A stretch of 52,668 nucleotides of DNA, from positions 1 through 52,668 of IMG/VR virus record IMGVR_UViG_3300025010_000079. One strand, given 5' to 3'. This DNA is from a virus. The first letter of the stretch is position 1. Each line of letters starts with the position of its first letter. The notes beneath the pieces were generated by a model. That model made no database searches and had not been told where the DNA came from. It worked only from the letters and a program-made list of their open reading frames with translations. The translations under genes were made by a program, and so were the position numbers. Below are positions 18,231 through 27,338 of this stretch, piece by piece.

Positions 18231-19028
18231 TTAATCTTCTAATTTACTAAACTTCAGCTTTTTACTTTCGTCTTTTAAGCCTTTATTGTAATTTTCTACA
18301 AATACCCATGCATATTTAATACTATTATCTTTCTTTAACACATTGTTAGAAACATCTTTAATAATATCACTAGCAGTAACTTTCTTATTTAAGAATGCTT
18401 GTATAAATCTCTTATCTTCTATTTCATCTTTATATGTTATATAGAATTTAGCCATACCTTTTAAAAAATGTGCATTCATTGCTTTTTTATCAGAATTCCA
18501 AACATTGCTATGTAATATAATAAATTGCTTAAAACTAGATTCTCCCATACTTTTAAATATATCTTCCATTGTAAGACCTGCATTAATTACTCCATTACCA
18601 TTTTTGATATCTGCTGTCTTTATTTTATATCCAACTGAATCTAATATATTTACCAATGAATTTGTTGCTTGATCAAATTTACCTTTGACCTTTGCATTTA
18701 ACATTCTTCCAGATGTTTGTGGTCTTTTCTTTGAGTTTCTTTTATGAAACCATTCGTGTTCTTCTTCATCAGTAAGACCTTCTCTTACTTCACATTTCAA
18801 TACTTTCCAACCCATATATTTAACTATAGCAATTGTATGTTGTCCATCTCCTACACGATATTCTTCTTCTCCATCTTTGTTTATTCTTAAACTAACCGCA
18901 GGAGCATCTACTTCATTTATATCAAAAATAGCAACCTTTTCTTTCACAAAATCTTCTTTAATAACTCTCTGATAATCCAAATATGAGTGTAATTTCTCAA
19001 CTGACAAATTTTTAAAATATCTTTTCAT
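18231..19028 (-). CDS. ParB/sulfiredoxin-fold protein
   Basis: A 265-residue protein. The ParB N-terminal box is visible as E-Y-R-V-G-D-G-Q-H-T-I-A-I-V-K (about residues 56-70), with V-x-V-A-I-F-D before it, and is followed by a helical C-terminal half. This fold is a CTP- or nucleotide-binding scaffold in ParB and a nuclease in some phage relatives. Only 2 nt separate it from the next ParB-like gene, so they form one unit. The short length and lack of a clear HTH argue against a classical partition protein. Confidence 0.75.
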   Translation of the reverse strand: MKRYFKNLSVEKLHSYLDYQRVIKEDFVKEKVAIFDINEVDAPAVSLRINKDGEEEYRVGDGQHTIAIVKYMGWKVLKCEVREGLTDEEEHEWFHKRNSKKRPQTSGRMLNAKVKGKFDQATNSLVNILDSVGYKIKTADIKNGNGVINAGLTMEDIFKSMGESSFKQFIILHSNVWNSDKKAMNAHFLKGMAKFYITYKDEIEDKRFIQAFLNKKVTASDIIKDVSNNVLKKDNSIKYAWVFVENYNKGLKDESKKLKFSKLED

Positions 19029-19030
19029 TT

Positions 19031-20260
19031 TTACATATTCTCCTTCGTTTTTGTATTTTTTAATTTATTTTTTAGTTCATATAATTGATTAGTTAAATCA
19101 TTTAAACAATCTAATGCAATATTCTTTTCTTCTTGAGTAATATTATATTCTATATCATATCTTTCAAATAAAAAGTCATTTGCCATCTCAATAGATTGTT
19201 TAATATTATCTTGTACACATTCTAACTCATCTAAAAAATTAAATTCTACTGCGAAGTATTTAGGAGTTTTTATATCTTTGATAATTTCTTTAATATTATT
19301 ACTAGGAGGGGTTGGGGTATCCTTTTTTTCTTCCTGATCATAAATAATAGAGGTTTTATTTTGTTCAACTGGTTTTACTTCTATGGATAATTTCTTTTCT
19401 GAAATTTCTTTTTCAGGTAACTTAACTTTCTTTTCATTAGAATCAATAAATTTTTCTTTAAGCCACTCTTTGTCAATGTCACCACTTTTAATTTGTTTAC
19501 CAATCTCAATAATATTTTCTTTAGAAATTTTCTTTTCACCAGTAAGAATATTATTTTTGGCCTCTGCTCCAACAAGCTCTGCAATTTCATCAACTGTGTT
19601 AGCATATTTTCCATTATCACGAATTGATTTTTCATCTACTCCATGCTGTTTGCCCATGCGCTTTGCTGTAGTAATCGCTTGAAATGGTTTGTCTGTAACA
19701 TTACCATCTATTACCTCTTCATTATTTGCCAAGTGGGTATTAACTCCACTTGGCAAATTAACATATTGATTTCCCCTATTACCTCCCCAACTATTTTTCT
19801 CATTCTCATATTGTAAACCAATTAAATAATATTTTTCTTCTGGATTTAAATTCCTTCTTCCAAATTGAAAATTAATTATCCAATCAATTACCTCATATCT
19901 ATTAGAGAATTCCTTAAATTCAACTTCAAATGGAATATTATGTTTAGTGCAAATATCATTTCGATTATGACCATCAACTATATATGTATTATCGGTGTTA
20001 TTATCCTTCCAAACTTTTATCGATTCTGTACATCCCTCCTTTACAATTAATTCTTCTAATTTACTAAATTCTTCCTTAGATAGAGGAGGTAGTAAATTTT
20101 TAAATTGTTCATCAACTTGCAATTCTATATTCATTCCTTTTTTTGAATTCCTTTCTTTTAAACCATATTGTATTTTTTCTTCTTCTGTTAACTGCCTAGA
20201 TACACACTCTGATTTTTTGTTTAATTTTTCATATTGTTTTATATCCTCTCTTTTATTCAT
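19031..20260 (-). CDS. ParB-like protein with central HTH region
   Basis: A 409-residue protein. The ParB/Srx box is Y-I-V-D-G-H-N-R-N-D-I (about residues 92-102), followed by N-F-Q-F-G-R-R-N-L-N-P-E-E-K-Y-Y, the ParB helix. A segment with T-A-K-R-M-G-K-Q-H-G-V-D-E-K-S-I-R-D reads as a recognition helix. The C-terminus is a lysine/glutamate coiled coil. The layout fits plasmid or phage ParB-type regulators. No ParA ATPase is seen in the window, so a partition role is not shown. Confidence 0.78.
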   Translation of the reverse strand: MNKREDIKQYEKLNKKSECVSRQLTEEEKIQYGLKERNSKKGMNIELQVDEQFKNLLPPLSKEEFSKLEELIVKEGCTESIKVWKDNNTDNTYIVDGHNRNDICTKHNIPFEVEFKEFSNRYEVIDWIINFQFGRRNLNPEEKYYLIGLQYENEKNSWGGNRGNQYVNLPSGVNTHLANNEEVIDGNVTDKPFQAITTAKRMGKQHGVDEKSIRDNGKYANTVDEIAELVGAEAKNNILTGEKKISKENIIEIGKQIKSGDIDKEWLKEKFIDSNEKKVKLPEKEISEKKLSIEVKPVEQNKTSIIYDQEEKKDTPTPPSNNIKEIIKDIKTPKYFAVEFNFLDELECVQDNIKQSIEMANDFLFERYDIEYNITQEEKNIALDCLNDLTNQLYELKNKLKNTKTKENM

Positions 20261-20644
20261 TTAAATATCCCTTCTGTTGATAATATAATTAAATTCCTCT
20301 ATTGTTAATTCTTCATCTTCTCCTTTGCCAATCTCTTTCTTATACTTTTCAATTTTATTATCTTGTTCTTTATTTAATTTATCTATTTCTGCTTTATATT
20401 CTGGATCATTATCATAATCATAGTCCATAAAGTAATGATCGTAAGAACTCATATAACTAATTTCACACTCTTCTTCCTCAATCACATCAAATATTCTTTC
20501 CAAAGCATTTTCTTCATCTTCTGTCGGAGAACCAGTATTGACTCTCACTAATTCTTTCCAAGGTTCTACACTAGAATCATAAATTACTACACCTCTGTAA
20601 GATTTTGAATTTGGTTCATCATAATCAATTAACAATAAATACAT
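20261..20644 (-). CDS. Acidic hypothetical protein
   Basis: A 127-residue protein with a GGAGTG site before ATG 20644; its stop directly abuts the start of the ParB-like gene. It begins with a strand-rich part (M-Y-L-L-L-I-D-Y-D) and continues with an acidic part and a charged helix. Not recognised. It is probably the middle of an operon running from the promoter at 22980. Confidence 0.6.
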   Translation of the reverse strand: MYLLLIDYDEPNSKSYRGVVIYDSSVEPWKELVRVNTGSPTEDEENALERIFDVIEEEECEISYMSSYDHYFMDYDYDNDPEYKAEIDKLNKEQDNKIEKYKKEIGKGEDEELTIEEFNYIINRRDI

Positions 20645-20675
20645 TAATAAACACTCCTTCTATTTTTATTTATCC

Positions 20676-20876
20676 CTAAATCCCTTTACATTCCATAACT
20701 CTAATCCTATGATACTTAGCGCAATCCAAACAATAAATCATATCATCATCTCTTCCAACAAAAATATCTTCAACTCTAATTAATTCTTCTCCGCAAATTC
20801 CACAGTTTTCAGAAATATATTGATCTAAATCATCATTTACCTCCTTTGTATTATGAAATACTTTTTGCTTTGTCAT
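20676..20876 (-). CDS. Small zinc-finger protein
   Basis: A 66-residue protein with C-G-I-C at about residues 21-24 and C-L-D-C about 30 residues later, a single treble-clef-like zinc site. It overlaps the stop end of the upstream gene by 26 bp, so translation is coupled. Function unknown. Confidence 0.6.
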   Translation of the reverse strand: MTKQKVFHNTKEVNDDLDQYISENCGICGEELIRVEDIFVGRDDDMIYCLDCAKYHRIRVMECKGI

Positions 20877-21243
20877 TACTCATCAATTCCTCCGCAATTT
20901 CAAAGCTAGTATAATCTTCAATCACTAATTCACAAAAATTATTTACATTCTTAAATAACCAATTCTCTAATTGCATAGAACCAATACAATATCCTTCAAC
21001 TTTATGTGATTTATCTCTACACATATGTAAATTGCCCATGCCATTGAATGTTTCTGTACTATTGTATACTCTTCCTACAACCCTGACTAATTTACTTATT
21101 GATGAATCTCTATTAAATATTTCCTCTAGAATTGATGTAATATTGGTTTTTTCTTGAGTTATTTTATCTGTTATTATATAATCCATTTTTGATAAGTTAT
21201 TTTCGTTTAGAGTGAGAAGACCATTTAGATAATATGATTTCAT
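20851..21243 (-). CDS. Hypothetical protein
   Basis: A 130-residue protein with an AAAGAGGT site before ATG 21243. It has an S-M-Q-L-E-N-W-L-F-K-N-V-N-N-F-C-E-L-V-I segment and no motif that I recognise. It overlaps the small zinc-finger gene downstream. Confidence 0.55.
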   Translation of the reverse strand: MKSYYLNGLLTLNENNLSKMDYIITDKITQEKTNITSILEEIFNRDSSISKLVRVVGRVYNSTETFNGMGNLHMCRDKSHKVEGYCIGSMQLENWLFKNVNNFCELVIEDYTSFEIAEELMSNDKAKSIS

Positions 21244-21537
21244 TTTTATTTACCTCTTTCTATTAATTATTTATATATTTATTTTGATTTTGTAAAAGTA
21301 TGATTTTTTATAAATTTACTAGCATCAAGGTAGGCAAAATAGTGTATTTTTATGATTTTTACTAAAAGTACCTCAAACCCTACTGTCATAAGGGATACAG
21401 GGATTATCTTACCTCAATTATGTGCCATAATATCGACTCTATTTGCCTTGCAAAATTGACATAGGTAAGATTGTGTCAAATAGATTTTTTAAACACTTAG
21501 AAGGCAATAATCTTTAATTTTATAATTACATTATATA
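21244..21537. other. Intergenic region with long-range pairing
   Basis: On the minus strand ATCTTACCT (near 21468) can pair with AGGTAAGAT (near 21404), and CAAGGCAAATAG can pair with CTATTTTGCCTACCTTG with small gaps. Arms 60-130 nt apart suggest a structured leader for the 130-residue gene. No gene is seen here. Confidence 0.3.
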
Positions 21538-21939
21538 TTATTTTTTAGATTCTGTAGATTCTTCTTTTAACTTTTGTTTCTCTTTTTCTTTCTTCTGTCG
21601 AAGTTTCAATTCTTTAAGTTGGTCATTTTTCCCTTTAATCTGAAAGCGAAGGAGTTTATGTACTTTATGAATGTCACTTTCATTTACCCTTAGAACTGCT
21701 TCAGTACAAGTGTCACTACTAATATATTCCCATACTTTAATATTATCTTCTTCACATTTTAACATAAAAGATTTTGAACTTGATCCGGTTGGAAAATATA
21801 TTGAGAGAGTGGATTGATCGTGGCGATAGATTTCTGTATTGTAGTGGCCTTTTAGGTAGTTGTCATCTTTGTTTTTGCTAGGTTTTCCGTCACTGTTTTC
21901 TTGATGAAAAATTGTATAGACACCGATATATTTAAGAAT
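21538..21939 (-). CDS. Hypothetical protein with apparent AUU start
   Basis: About 133 residues if begun at AUU 21939, which stands 9 nt after GGAGG. The first in-frame ATG (21765) would remove 58 residues of plausible coding sequence and lacks a site. An out-of-frame ATG (21943) opens only M-N-S-stop, overlapping the AUU. The protein ends in a lysine/glutamate coiled coil (K-L-R-Q-K-K-E-K-E-K-Q-K). Not recognised. A lost base near the start is the alternative to AUU initiation. Confidence 0.55.
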   Translation of the reverse strand: MLKYIGVYTIFHQENSDGKPSKNKDDNYLKGHYNTEIYRHDQSTLSIYFPTGSSSKSFMLKCEEDNIKVWEYISSDTCTEAVLRVNESDIHKVHKLLRFQIKGKNDQLKELKLRQKKEKEKQKLKEESTESKK

Positions 21940-21978
21940 TCATTTTCACCTCCTTTCAATGTTAATTACATTTAATTA

Positions 21979-22308
21979 TTATAAACTTTTATAAAACTCA
22001 CTTTCATGCTCAATAAATCCATTATTACTATCCAAAATATTAACTACCTGCCTATATCCATATTTTAATATAATATCTTTACCTAAATTCCATGCGATAT
22101 TTGTATTATCTTCTCCCATTCCATCATCATGAATAAGAAATCTTAATCTATTATCCTCTGGAATTAAATGAATTTCTGTAAAATATTTTTGCATTCTCAG
22201 ACCATTGCTACTACAATCCCATAATTCATACCCTTTACTTTTAAACACTTTTATTAATTCTTTTACTTCTGGAAGAGTTTCTAGATTTTTATAATTTTTA
22301 TGAAACAT
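21979..22308 (-). CDS. Hypothetical protein
   Basis: A 109-residue protein with a mixed alpha/beta pattern: a P-E-V-K-E-L-I-K-V-F-K-S-K-G-Y-E-L-W-D helix-strand, then strands rich in I/L/F. Not recognised. It sits in a chain of small genes in one direction, each with its own ribosome binding site. Confidence 0.55.
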   Translation of the reverse strand: MFHKNYKNLETLPEVKELIKVFKSKGYELWDCSSNGLRMQKYFTEIHLIPEDNRLRFLIHDDGMGEDNTNIAWNLGKDIILKYGYRQVVNILDSNNGFIEHESEFYKSL

Positions 22309-22353
22309 TTTTATTTCCTTCTTTCTATTATTTTATTTTAATAATTATAAAAC

Positions 22354-22536
22354 TCAATATGTATTGTAACTACACATTAACTTCTTATTATCACATTCTT
22401 CACAAACTAAATGAACCCAATGTTCTGTGTAACTATCATCATACCACATATTAAATTTCTCAGTATGTTCAATTGAAGTATTATTACTATGACAATTTTT
22501 ACACTCAATATGAAAACCTATATCCATTATTTTCAC
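22354..22536 (-). CDS. Small zinc-finger protein
   Basis: A 60-residue protein starting behind AAAGGAGGTG. C-K-N-C (residues 13-16) and C-E-E-C (about 48-51) suggest a zinc ribbon, with W-V-H-L-V between them. Function unknown. Confidence 0.6.
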   Translation of the reverse strand: MKIMDIGFHIECKNCHSNNTSIEHTEKFNMWYDDSYTEHWVHLVCEECDNKKLMCSYNTY

Positions 22537-22593
22537 CTCCTTTGCTACTTAATTATTATAACATTATTTATTGATTTGTGTCAAGCATTATAT

Positions 22594-22836
22594 TTACCTC
22601 CCTTCTCTAAGTAATTTATCCAAATACTCAATAGTATCAAATAAATCCTCTAATATATTTCCCTTCTCTGTATTGATAGAAATATAACCATATTTATTAC
22701 ATATATCAGAGAATTCACAGTATGTTTGATCATTTTCTTTACATTCCATGCATTTGTTAGGGTTTTCTTCATCTTCTATATCTTGGGAGAATAGTAATTG
22801 TTTAAGTTTTGCTAGTTGATTTGTGGTTAATATCAC
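22594..22836 (-). CDS. Small Cys-containing hypothetical protein
   Basis: An 80-residue protein starting behind AAAGGAGGTG. It carries C-M-E-C-x7-C-x6-C in the middle, a possible metal site, and an amphipathic C-terminal helix. It is the first gene after the consensus promoter at 22952-22980 and so leads the operon. Confidence 0.55.
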   Translation of the reverse strand: MILTTNQLAKLKQLLFSQDIEDEENPNKCMECKENDQTYCEFSDICNKYGYISINTEKGNILEDLFDTIEYLDKLLREGR

Positions 22837-22951
22837 TTTATTTCACCTCCTTTGTGTTTATTTTATTGTTAGATTTTTAGGCAAGGGGTAGGTTTGTGAG
22901 TATTGTAGATGATTAATATGTAAACCGTACCCGCCCCTTACCTATGTGATA

Positions 22952-22980
22952 ATTATAGCATGGATTGATTTTGGTGTCAA
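22952..22980 (-). promoter_or_regulatory. Consensus sigma-A promoter of the small-gene operon
   Basis: On the minus strand TTGACA (22980-22975), a 17-nt spacer and TATAAT (22957-22952) match both consensus boxes exactly. The start site falls about 100 nt before the gene at 22836. The leader begins with a GC-rich inverted segment (AAGGGG with CCCCTT). Confidence 0.85.
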
Positions 22981-23040
22981 TGATTAATTTTATTTTAGTG
23001 TTTATGTTAATAAATAATGTAATATTTTATAAGTTTGTAT

Positions 23041-23074
23041 TTTAGAAATCTATTTTACTAGATTTCTAAAATCT
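23041..23074 (-). terminator. Terminator of the radical SAM gene
   Basis: A perfect stem TTTTAGAAATCT/AGATTTCTAAAA overlaps the last codons of the gene at 23050..24255. It is AU-rich, so its strength is uncertain. Confidence 0.45.
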
Positions 23075-24255
23075 GTAAACTTCAAATCATAATACTTCTC
23101 AGCAACATCTGGATATTTCTCCTCTAAATCCTTCATATACCTATTTGAAGAACAATTCTCCCCATTGACTTCTACATTAGCTTGACACCACTCTCTGTAA
23201 CTTCTCTTCTTAAATTGTGATGGCTGATTACACCATCTAGCTACATTAACATATGTACCATAAAATTCACTATCTTTATAATCCTTGTATCTCATTATAT
23301 ATGGTAAACATTGATATTTCATAAGAATCTTAATTCTTTCAAACATAGAATGTATATCACCAATACCTTGACTTCCATAAGCCACTAAAACGTAAAGTTT
23401 TGTTGTTTTTGTATTGTATTTTCTCCATAGAGTTAATTTTTCTTCTATTAAATCTCTATCCATAATATCATCAAAAGCGAATATGTAATCACCTTTGTAT
23501 TTTACATTAGACATTATTCTTGCCTTTTCATCGGTCATTAATCTTAAATCTAACCCTTGTTTGAATTGAAATGATTTCTTAGTGGCAATTAACTCTTCTA
23601 TGATATCTTTCCATTTTGGATAACCAAATAAGTTATCATCCAATAAACATATGTATGGTTTATCTTCGTCTAAAAATTCTTTAACTGGAGAGTGTAATTG
23701 AACTTTGTCATATTTCTTATTCACACAGAACTCACATTTACGAAAACAACCTCTAGTCGTAAATCCAATTGAGTAGTCTAGATAATATTCAAACTCTTTT
23801 CTTTTTGCTCCTTCTCTCATCATATTACCTATCCAACTATGATATAAGATATAATCTGGTTTCATATGTTCCATAAAGTCTGGGAGATCAGGCATAAGTT
23901 CATAATAGAATCCTGTCCCTCCGTAATATATATTATCATATTTCATTATATCAATTGGTATTTCCGTATAATCAAATACTTTAGATATATAAACCATATC
24001 ATATTTTTCTATATCATTATAGTTCATTAGCAAAGTAACTTTATCAGAACGTCTATATTTATGATATGCACTTATTTTCATTAACGCTAAGTTTGGAAAT
24101 CTATGACTATTATTACTTAATAAATCTGCATCTATTATTCCAATCTTCAGGCCAAACTCCTCCTTGCTGTCATGTTCAATCATCGCATGATAAGATGGAA
24201 TTGGCAAGTCTTTATTTAGATTATTGTTTTGTTTATCTTTTTTCATATTTTTCAT
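23050..24255 (-). CDS. Radical SAM protein with N-terminal B12-binding-like domain
   Basis: A 401-residue protein starting behind AGGAGG. The radical SAM cluster is C170-F-R-K-C174-E-F-C177. The N-terminal part (I-G-I-I-D-A-D-L-L ... R-F-P-N-L-A-L-M-K-I-S-A-Y-H-K) is a Rossmann-like domain of the cobalamin-binding type. Proteins with this R-F-P-N-L-A-L-M-K line are common in phages, and their substrate is unknown. After the cluster come L-L-D-D-N-L-F-G and a TIM-barrel-like body. It is a separate enzyme from the smaller radical SAM protein at 29.5 kb. Confidence 0.85.
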   Translation of the reverse strand: MKNMKKDKQNNNLNKDLPIPSYHAMIEHDSKEEFGLKIGIIDADLLSNNSHRFPNLALMKISAYHKYRRSDKVTLLMNYNDIEKYDMVYISKVFDYTEIPIDIMKYDNIYYGGTGFYYELMPDLPDFMEHMKPDYILYHSWIGNMMREGAKRKEFEYYLDYSIGFTTRGCFRKCEFCVNKKYDKVQLHSPVKEFLDEDKPYICLLDDNLFGYPKWKDIIEELIATKKSFQFKQGLDLRLMTDEKARIMSNVKYKGDYIFAFDDIMDRDLIEEKLTLWRKYNTKTTKLYVLVAYGSQGIGDIHSMFERIKILMKYQCLPYIMRYKDYKDSEFYGTYVNVARWCNQPSQFKKRSYREWCQANVEVNGENCSSNRYMKDLEEKYPDVAEKYYDLKFTDFRNLVK

Positions 24256-24452
24256 TAATTTGTTCCTCCTAAAATTTTATTTTTTAATATATTTGTTTTT
24301 TATTAATTTCATCTCTTCTTAATTATCCAACTAATTTTATTTGCCTTCACACAAGTATGTACATCAAATTTAGTTCTCAACACCTTACCATTAGCCCACC
24401 ATTCCTTCTTTAACCATTCTAATTGTTTTTTAGTTGCGGGTTCATATTTACA

Positions 24453-25261
24453 TTAATCAGTAATTTCTACTTCATATTTATACATTGCATCATATAGTTT
24501 TTGTGGAATTTGATCTTTATATTTATCTGCAATTTGTTTTATTAGTGTTTCTTTATGTATTTTATAAACATCAAAAGCTTCTTTAGGAGTTTTAAATGTT
24601 CCTAAATATATCATGTTATTTGGTTCATACCATCAGCACAATTTACTGTGTAATTTAAACCATGTAAAGAAACACCTAACGGTAATTTCCCTCTATGAGT
24701 ATTATTAATTAAAAACAAAGTATTAATTCTACTTGGCACAAATATTGCTGTTTCTGGACTATAAACACGATTCCCTTTTATTAATATATCTTTATCAAGA
24801 TGCATTTTATATCCTTCAACCTCATAATAATTTTCATCATACCATTTAGAAAAATTTTGGAAACAATGCCATTCTTCACATACAGTACAACCTATGTAAG
24901 TAGGGCGTTTCATATGTAATTTTACATCATATCCTCTTTGTAACATATGTCTCCATGAATCATATTGTTTTGTGTTACTCGATTTGCCATTTTCTTTTAT
25001 TTCATTGCTCTTATATTTCCCTTCACCAAAATATCCTACTCCTAATACTTCTCTATCATATGGATTTGTAATTTTACCTTCCATAAAACATCTGTATTCT
25101 CTATGTTGTGTTATATAATTTGAATCTGGAAAATAAATATCAATATCTCTAGCATTTATATATTTTATTATTGTCATTGTACTCCCATAAGTATTAACTC
25201 TTGTTTCTCCAACTCTATCTGTTCTAGTGCCAAATCCTTTTTTAATATAAATATTAATCAA
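24453..25261 (-). pseudogene. Frameshifted AP2/HNH-like phage protein
   Basis: The first frame gives 216 residues: a Y-G-S-T-M-T-I-I strand, a W-R-H-M-L-Q-R-G-Y block, C-T-V-C-E-E-W-H-C-F-Q-N-F and an AP2-like R-G-K-L-P-L-G-V-S segment. It stops after A-D-G-M-N-Q-I-T. One base out of frame, the protein resumes as Y-L-G-T-F-K-T-P-K-E-A-F-D-V-Y-K and ends naturally at 24453 (Y-E-V-E-I-T-D). A missing base near 24630 explains this. Reading past that stop in the same frame gives a further 45-codon open stretch to about 24315, possibly a remnant. Related proteins are homing-type DNA binders. Confidence 0.7.
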
Positions 25262-25280
25262 TTCCTTTCTACATTATTTA

Positions 25281-27074
25281 TTAATTATTGGAAACACTAT
25301 GCAACTCATGACCATTTGTTTTATGTCTCAGCAATAAATATCTTTTTACTATTTCACTTAATTCAATTTCACCTACACATCTGGTACAACCAACATACAA
25401 AATACACATTTCTTCATATAAATTATTATTCTCCTTTTTCTCTTCATCTTGGCCAATAAACTTATTACGATATTCACTTTCTATATCAAAATGATCTTCA
25501 CTTATGTAAACAGGCATAGAATAGGACATACCCTTACTTCGATGGATGGTAGAAAACAGAATATCAGCACTTTCCTTTTTAGTTACTGAATTATTCTTAA
25601 TCCCATTTACAATATCAATAATTCTTGAACTATATTTCTTTACCATTTTAATCAAAGCTAGAAGTTCTAAATCAACTGTCTTATCCGCATAATCTTCCAT
25701 TTCATAATAATTTTTAAATTTAGATAATATTTTATTTTTAGTTGGTTTTCCAATACTAAAATAGTAACAATCGACTAGATTAGTAAAATTATATGACTGA
25801 TAGCCTCCTTCAAAGAATAACTTTTTATTTCTATCAATGCCTAGTGCTTCTGCTACTTCAGCAAATATATAAGCATTAGTCCTACATAAACAAACATAAG
25901 GATTTGACTTATCGATTTTATCTACAATGGTTTGTTTATTATTAAATCCTTTCATTTGAATATCATTGTCAGACATATCAGAAACAATAAGATTTGCTAT
26001 ATGTGCTATATTCTGTGATACTCTAAAAGATGTGGTTAGTTTATATTCTTTTGCTTCAAATAATGGCATAATATTAATTGCGTTTCTCCAACTATAAAGT
26101 TGTTGAAATTTATCACCAACAACAATTATTCCTTTAACATTAGAATTGATAAATATATCAAACATCATTAAACTGCTGTCCTGAATTTCATCCCCCATGA
26201 TTATGTCATATTTTTTGCTTAAATCAACTTGATTGAGTTGAAAAATCTTAAGATAATAATCATGTTCGATCTTAACATTATTCTTATATGATTTCTTTAA
26301 TTCCCATAATCTTTCACATTGAGATATTATTCTGCTTCTCATATCATCTTCTTTAAATATTTCTAAATCATTGAATGTTTGAACATTGCTCATCATATAA
26401 GTCTTCATCATTTCATTGATTTTAACTGCCAATTCCATATCATTATTCCAATTAAGATTGAGATCCTTAATAATATCTACAACACCATAGTTAAATGTAA
26501 GTTTGTCTTTGTAAAATCTTCCGACATAACCAAAAGCTAATCCGTGAATAGTTTTTATTTCTACATGATTTAGTTTACCAAATGTTTTAAGACACTCATC
26601 CTTCATTGCCTTGTTATACACCAAATATAGTATTTTATTAAATGGACGTTCTTTAGCATAATAATAAAGAGTAGATGTCTTGGCTGAACCACTAAGAGCT
26701 GATATTTTTATTCTATCCTCTGTAGAATTTATAATATCTTTTTGTTCTTTTGTCAGGGCATACCCATCTTCAGACATATAATCAGACATTTCAATAGTAA
26801 TATTATCAAATTGCTTGTTATAAAATTCATCAGAGAGAATGTCTAATTGATTTTCTTGAAATTGGATGCCTTTATCATCTTTTACAATAAGTTTCATTTT
26901 TGCTTCACAATCTGACACATTTGATTCTGTATCTCTAGAGTGGGCATAATATTGTTTAATAGCACCAAACTTTCTTATTAACTCTTCATGGCACACAGGG
27001 CATGTGTATGTATCTGTGGATGTTGATTCTATAATAGGGATTAACTTTGAATGTTGATTAAATGCTTTTTTCAT
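25281..27074 (-). CDS. SF1 DNA helicase (UvrD/FBH1-like) with N-terminal zinc finger
   Basis: A 597-residue protein. A CoiA-like zinc finger comes first (C25-P-V-C28, H45, C56). The Q-motif region L-T-K-E-Q-K-D-I-I-N precedes an altered Walker A, S-G-S-A-K132-T-S. Walker B is I-I-M-G-D-E-I-Q-D-S, motif III is V-V-G-D-K-F-Q-Q-L-Y-S-W-R, and motif VI is Y-V-G-C-T-R-C. This is the order of 3'-5' superfamily 1 helicases, closest in feel to FBH1-like recombination helicases. It probably serves phage DNA replication or repair. Confidence 0.88.
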   Translation of the reverse strand: MKKAFNQHSKLIPIIESTSTDTYTCPVCHEELIRKFGAIKQYYAHSRDTESNVSDCEAKMKLIVKDDKGIQFQENQLDILSDEFYNKQFDNITIEMSDYMSEDGYALTKEQKDIINSTEDRIKISALSGSAKTSTLYYYAKERPFNKILYLVYNKAMKDECLKTFGKLNHVEIKTIHGLAFGYVGRFYKDKLTFNYGVVDIIKDLNLNWNNDMELAVKINEMMKTYMMSNVQTFNDLEIFKEDDMRSRIISQCERLWELKKSYKNNVKIEHDYYLKIFQLNQVDLSKKYDIIMGDEIQDSSLMMFDIFINSNVKGIIVVGDKFQQLYSWRNAINIMPLFEAKEYKLTTSFRVSQNIAHIANLIVSDMSDNDIQMKGFNNKQTIVDKIDKSNPYVCLCRTNAYIFAEVAEALGIDRNKKLFFEGGYQSYNFTNLVDCYYFSIGKPTKNKILSKFKNYYEMEDYADKTVDLELLALIKMVKKYSSRIIDIVNGIKNNSVTKKESADILFSTIHRSKGMSYSMPVYISEDHFDIESEYRNKFIGQDEEKKENNNLYEEMCILYVGCTRCVGEIELSEIVKRYLLLRHKTNGHELHSVSNN

Positions 27075-27111
27075 TTATTTTGTCTCCTTTTATTTTTATA
27101 TTTAATATTAT

Positions 27112-27271
27112 TATAAGAAAAAGAAAATTAAAAAATTGATCCTGAATAAGAAATATTGTAGCGTAGCGGAAATATTTCGTTTCAGAGCGTTGCCCGACAA
27201 AGGGTAACAAGACCCTGCTCCCGTTGGGTTCCCCTTTAATGAATAATATAATAAGTAATAATATTGATTTG
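27112..27271. other. GC-richer leader island upstream of the helicase gene
   Basis: About 70 bases (27170-27238) are clearly richer in G and C than the surroundings and hold short stems (GAAATATT/AAATATTTC around a 12-nt loop; GGGTAAC with GTTACCC-like repeats). No gene is evident. It may be an untranslated leader or a fragment of other origin. Confidence 0.3.
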
Positions 27272-27338
27272 AAAAACGTGAAAGTTTGATTTTCCGATAA
27301 TAGTATATATAATAGAGAAATCAAACTTTCACGTTTTT
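27272..27338 (-). terminator. 21-bp perfect hairpin between the initiator-like and helicase genes
   Basis: Arms 27272-27292 and 27318-27338 are perfect reverse complements (core AAACGTGAAAGTTTGATTT) around a 25-nt loop. On the minus strand a U-run follows, so it can end transcription of the gene at 27329..28492, whose last codons it overlaps. The stem is far longer than a terminator needs. Confidence 0.7.

Noticed and set aside
27058-27324. 88-codon minus-strand frame between helicase and initiator-like genes
   Set aside because: It spans the GC-rich island and the 21-bp hairpin and has no start site with ribosome binding sequence; hydrophobic ends come from AT-rich DNA.
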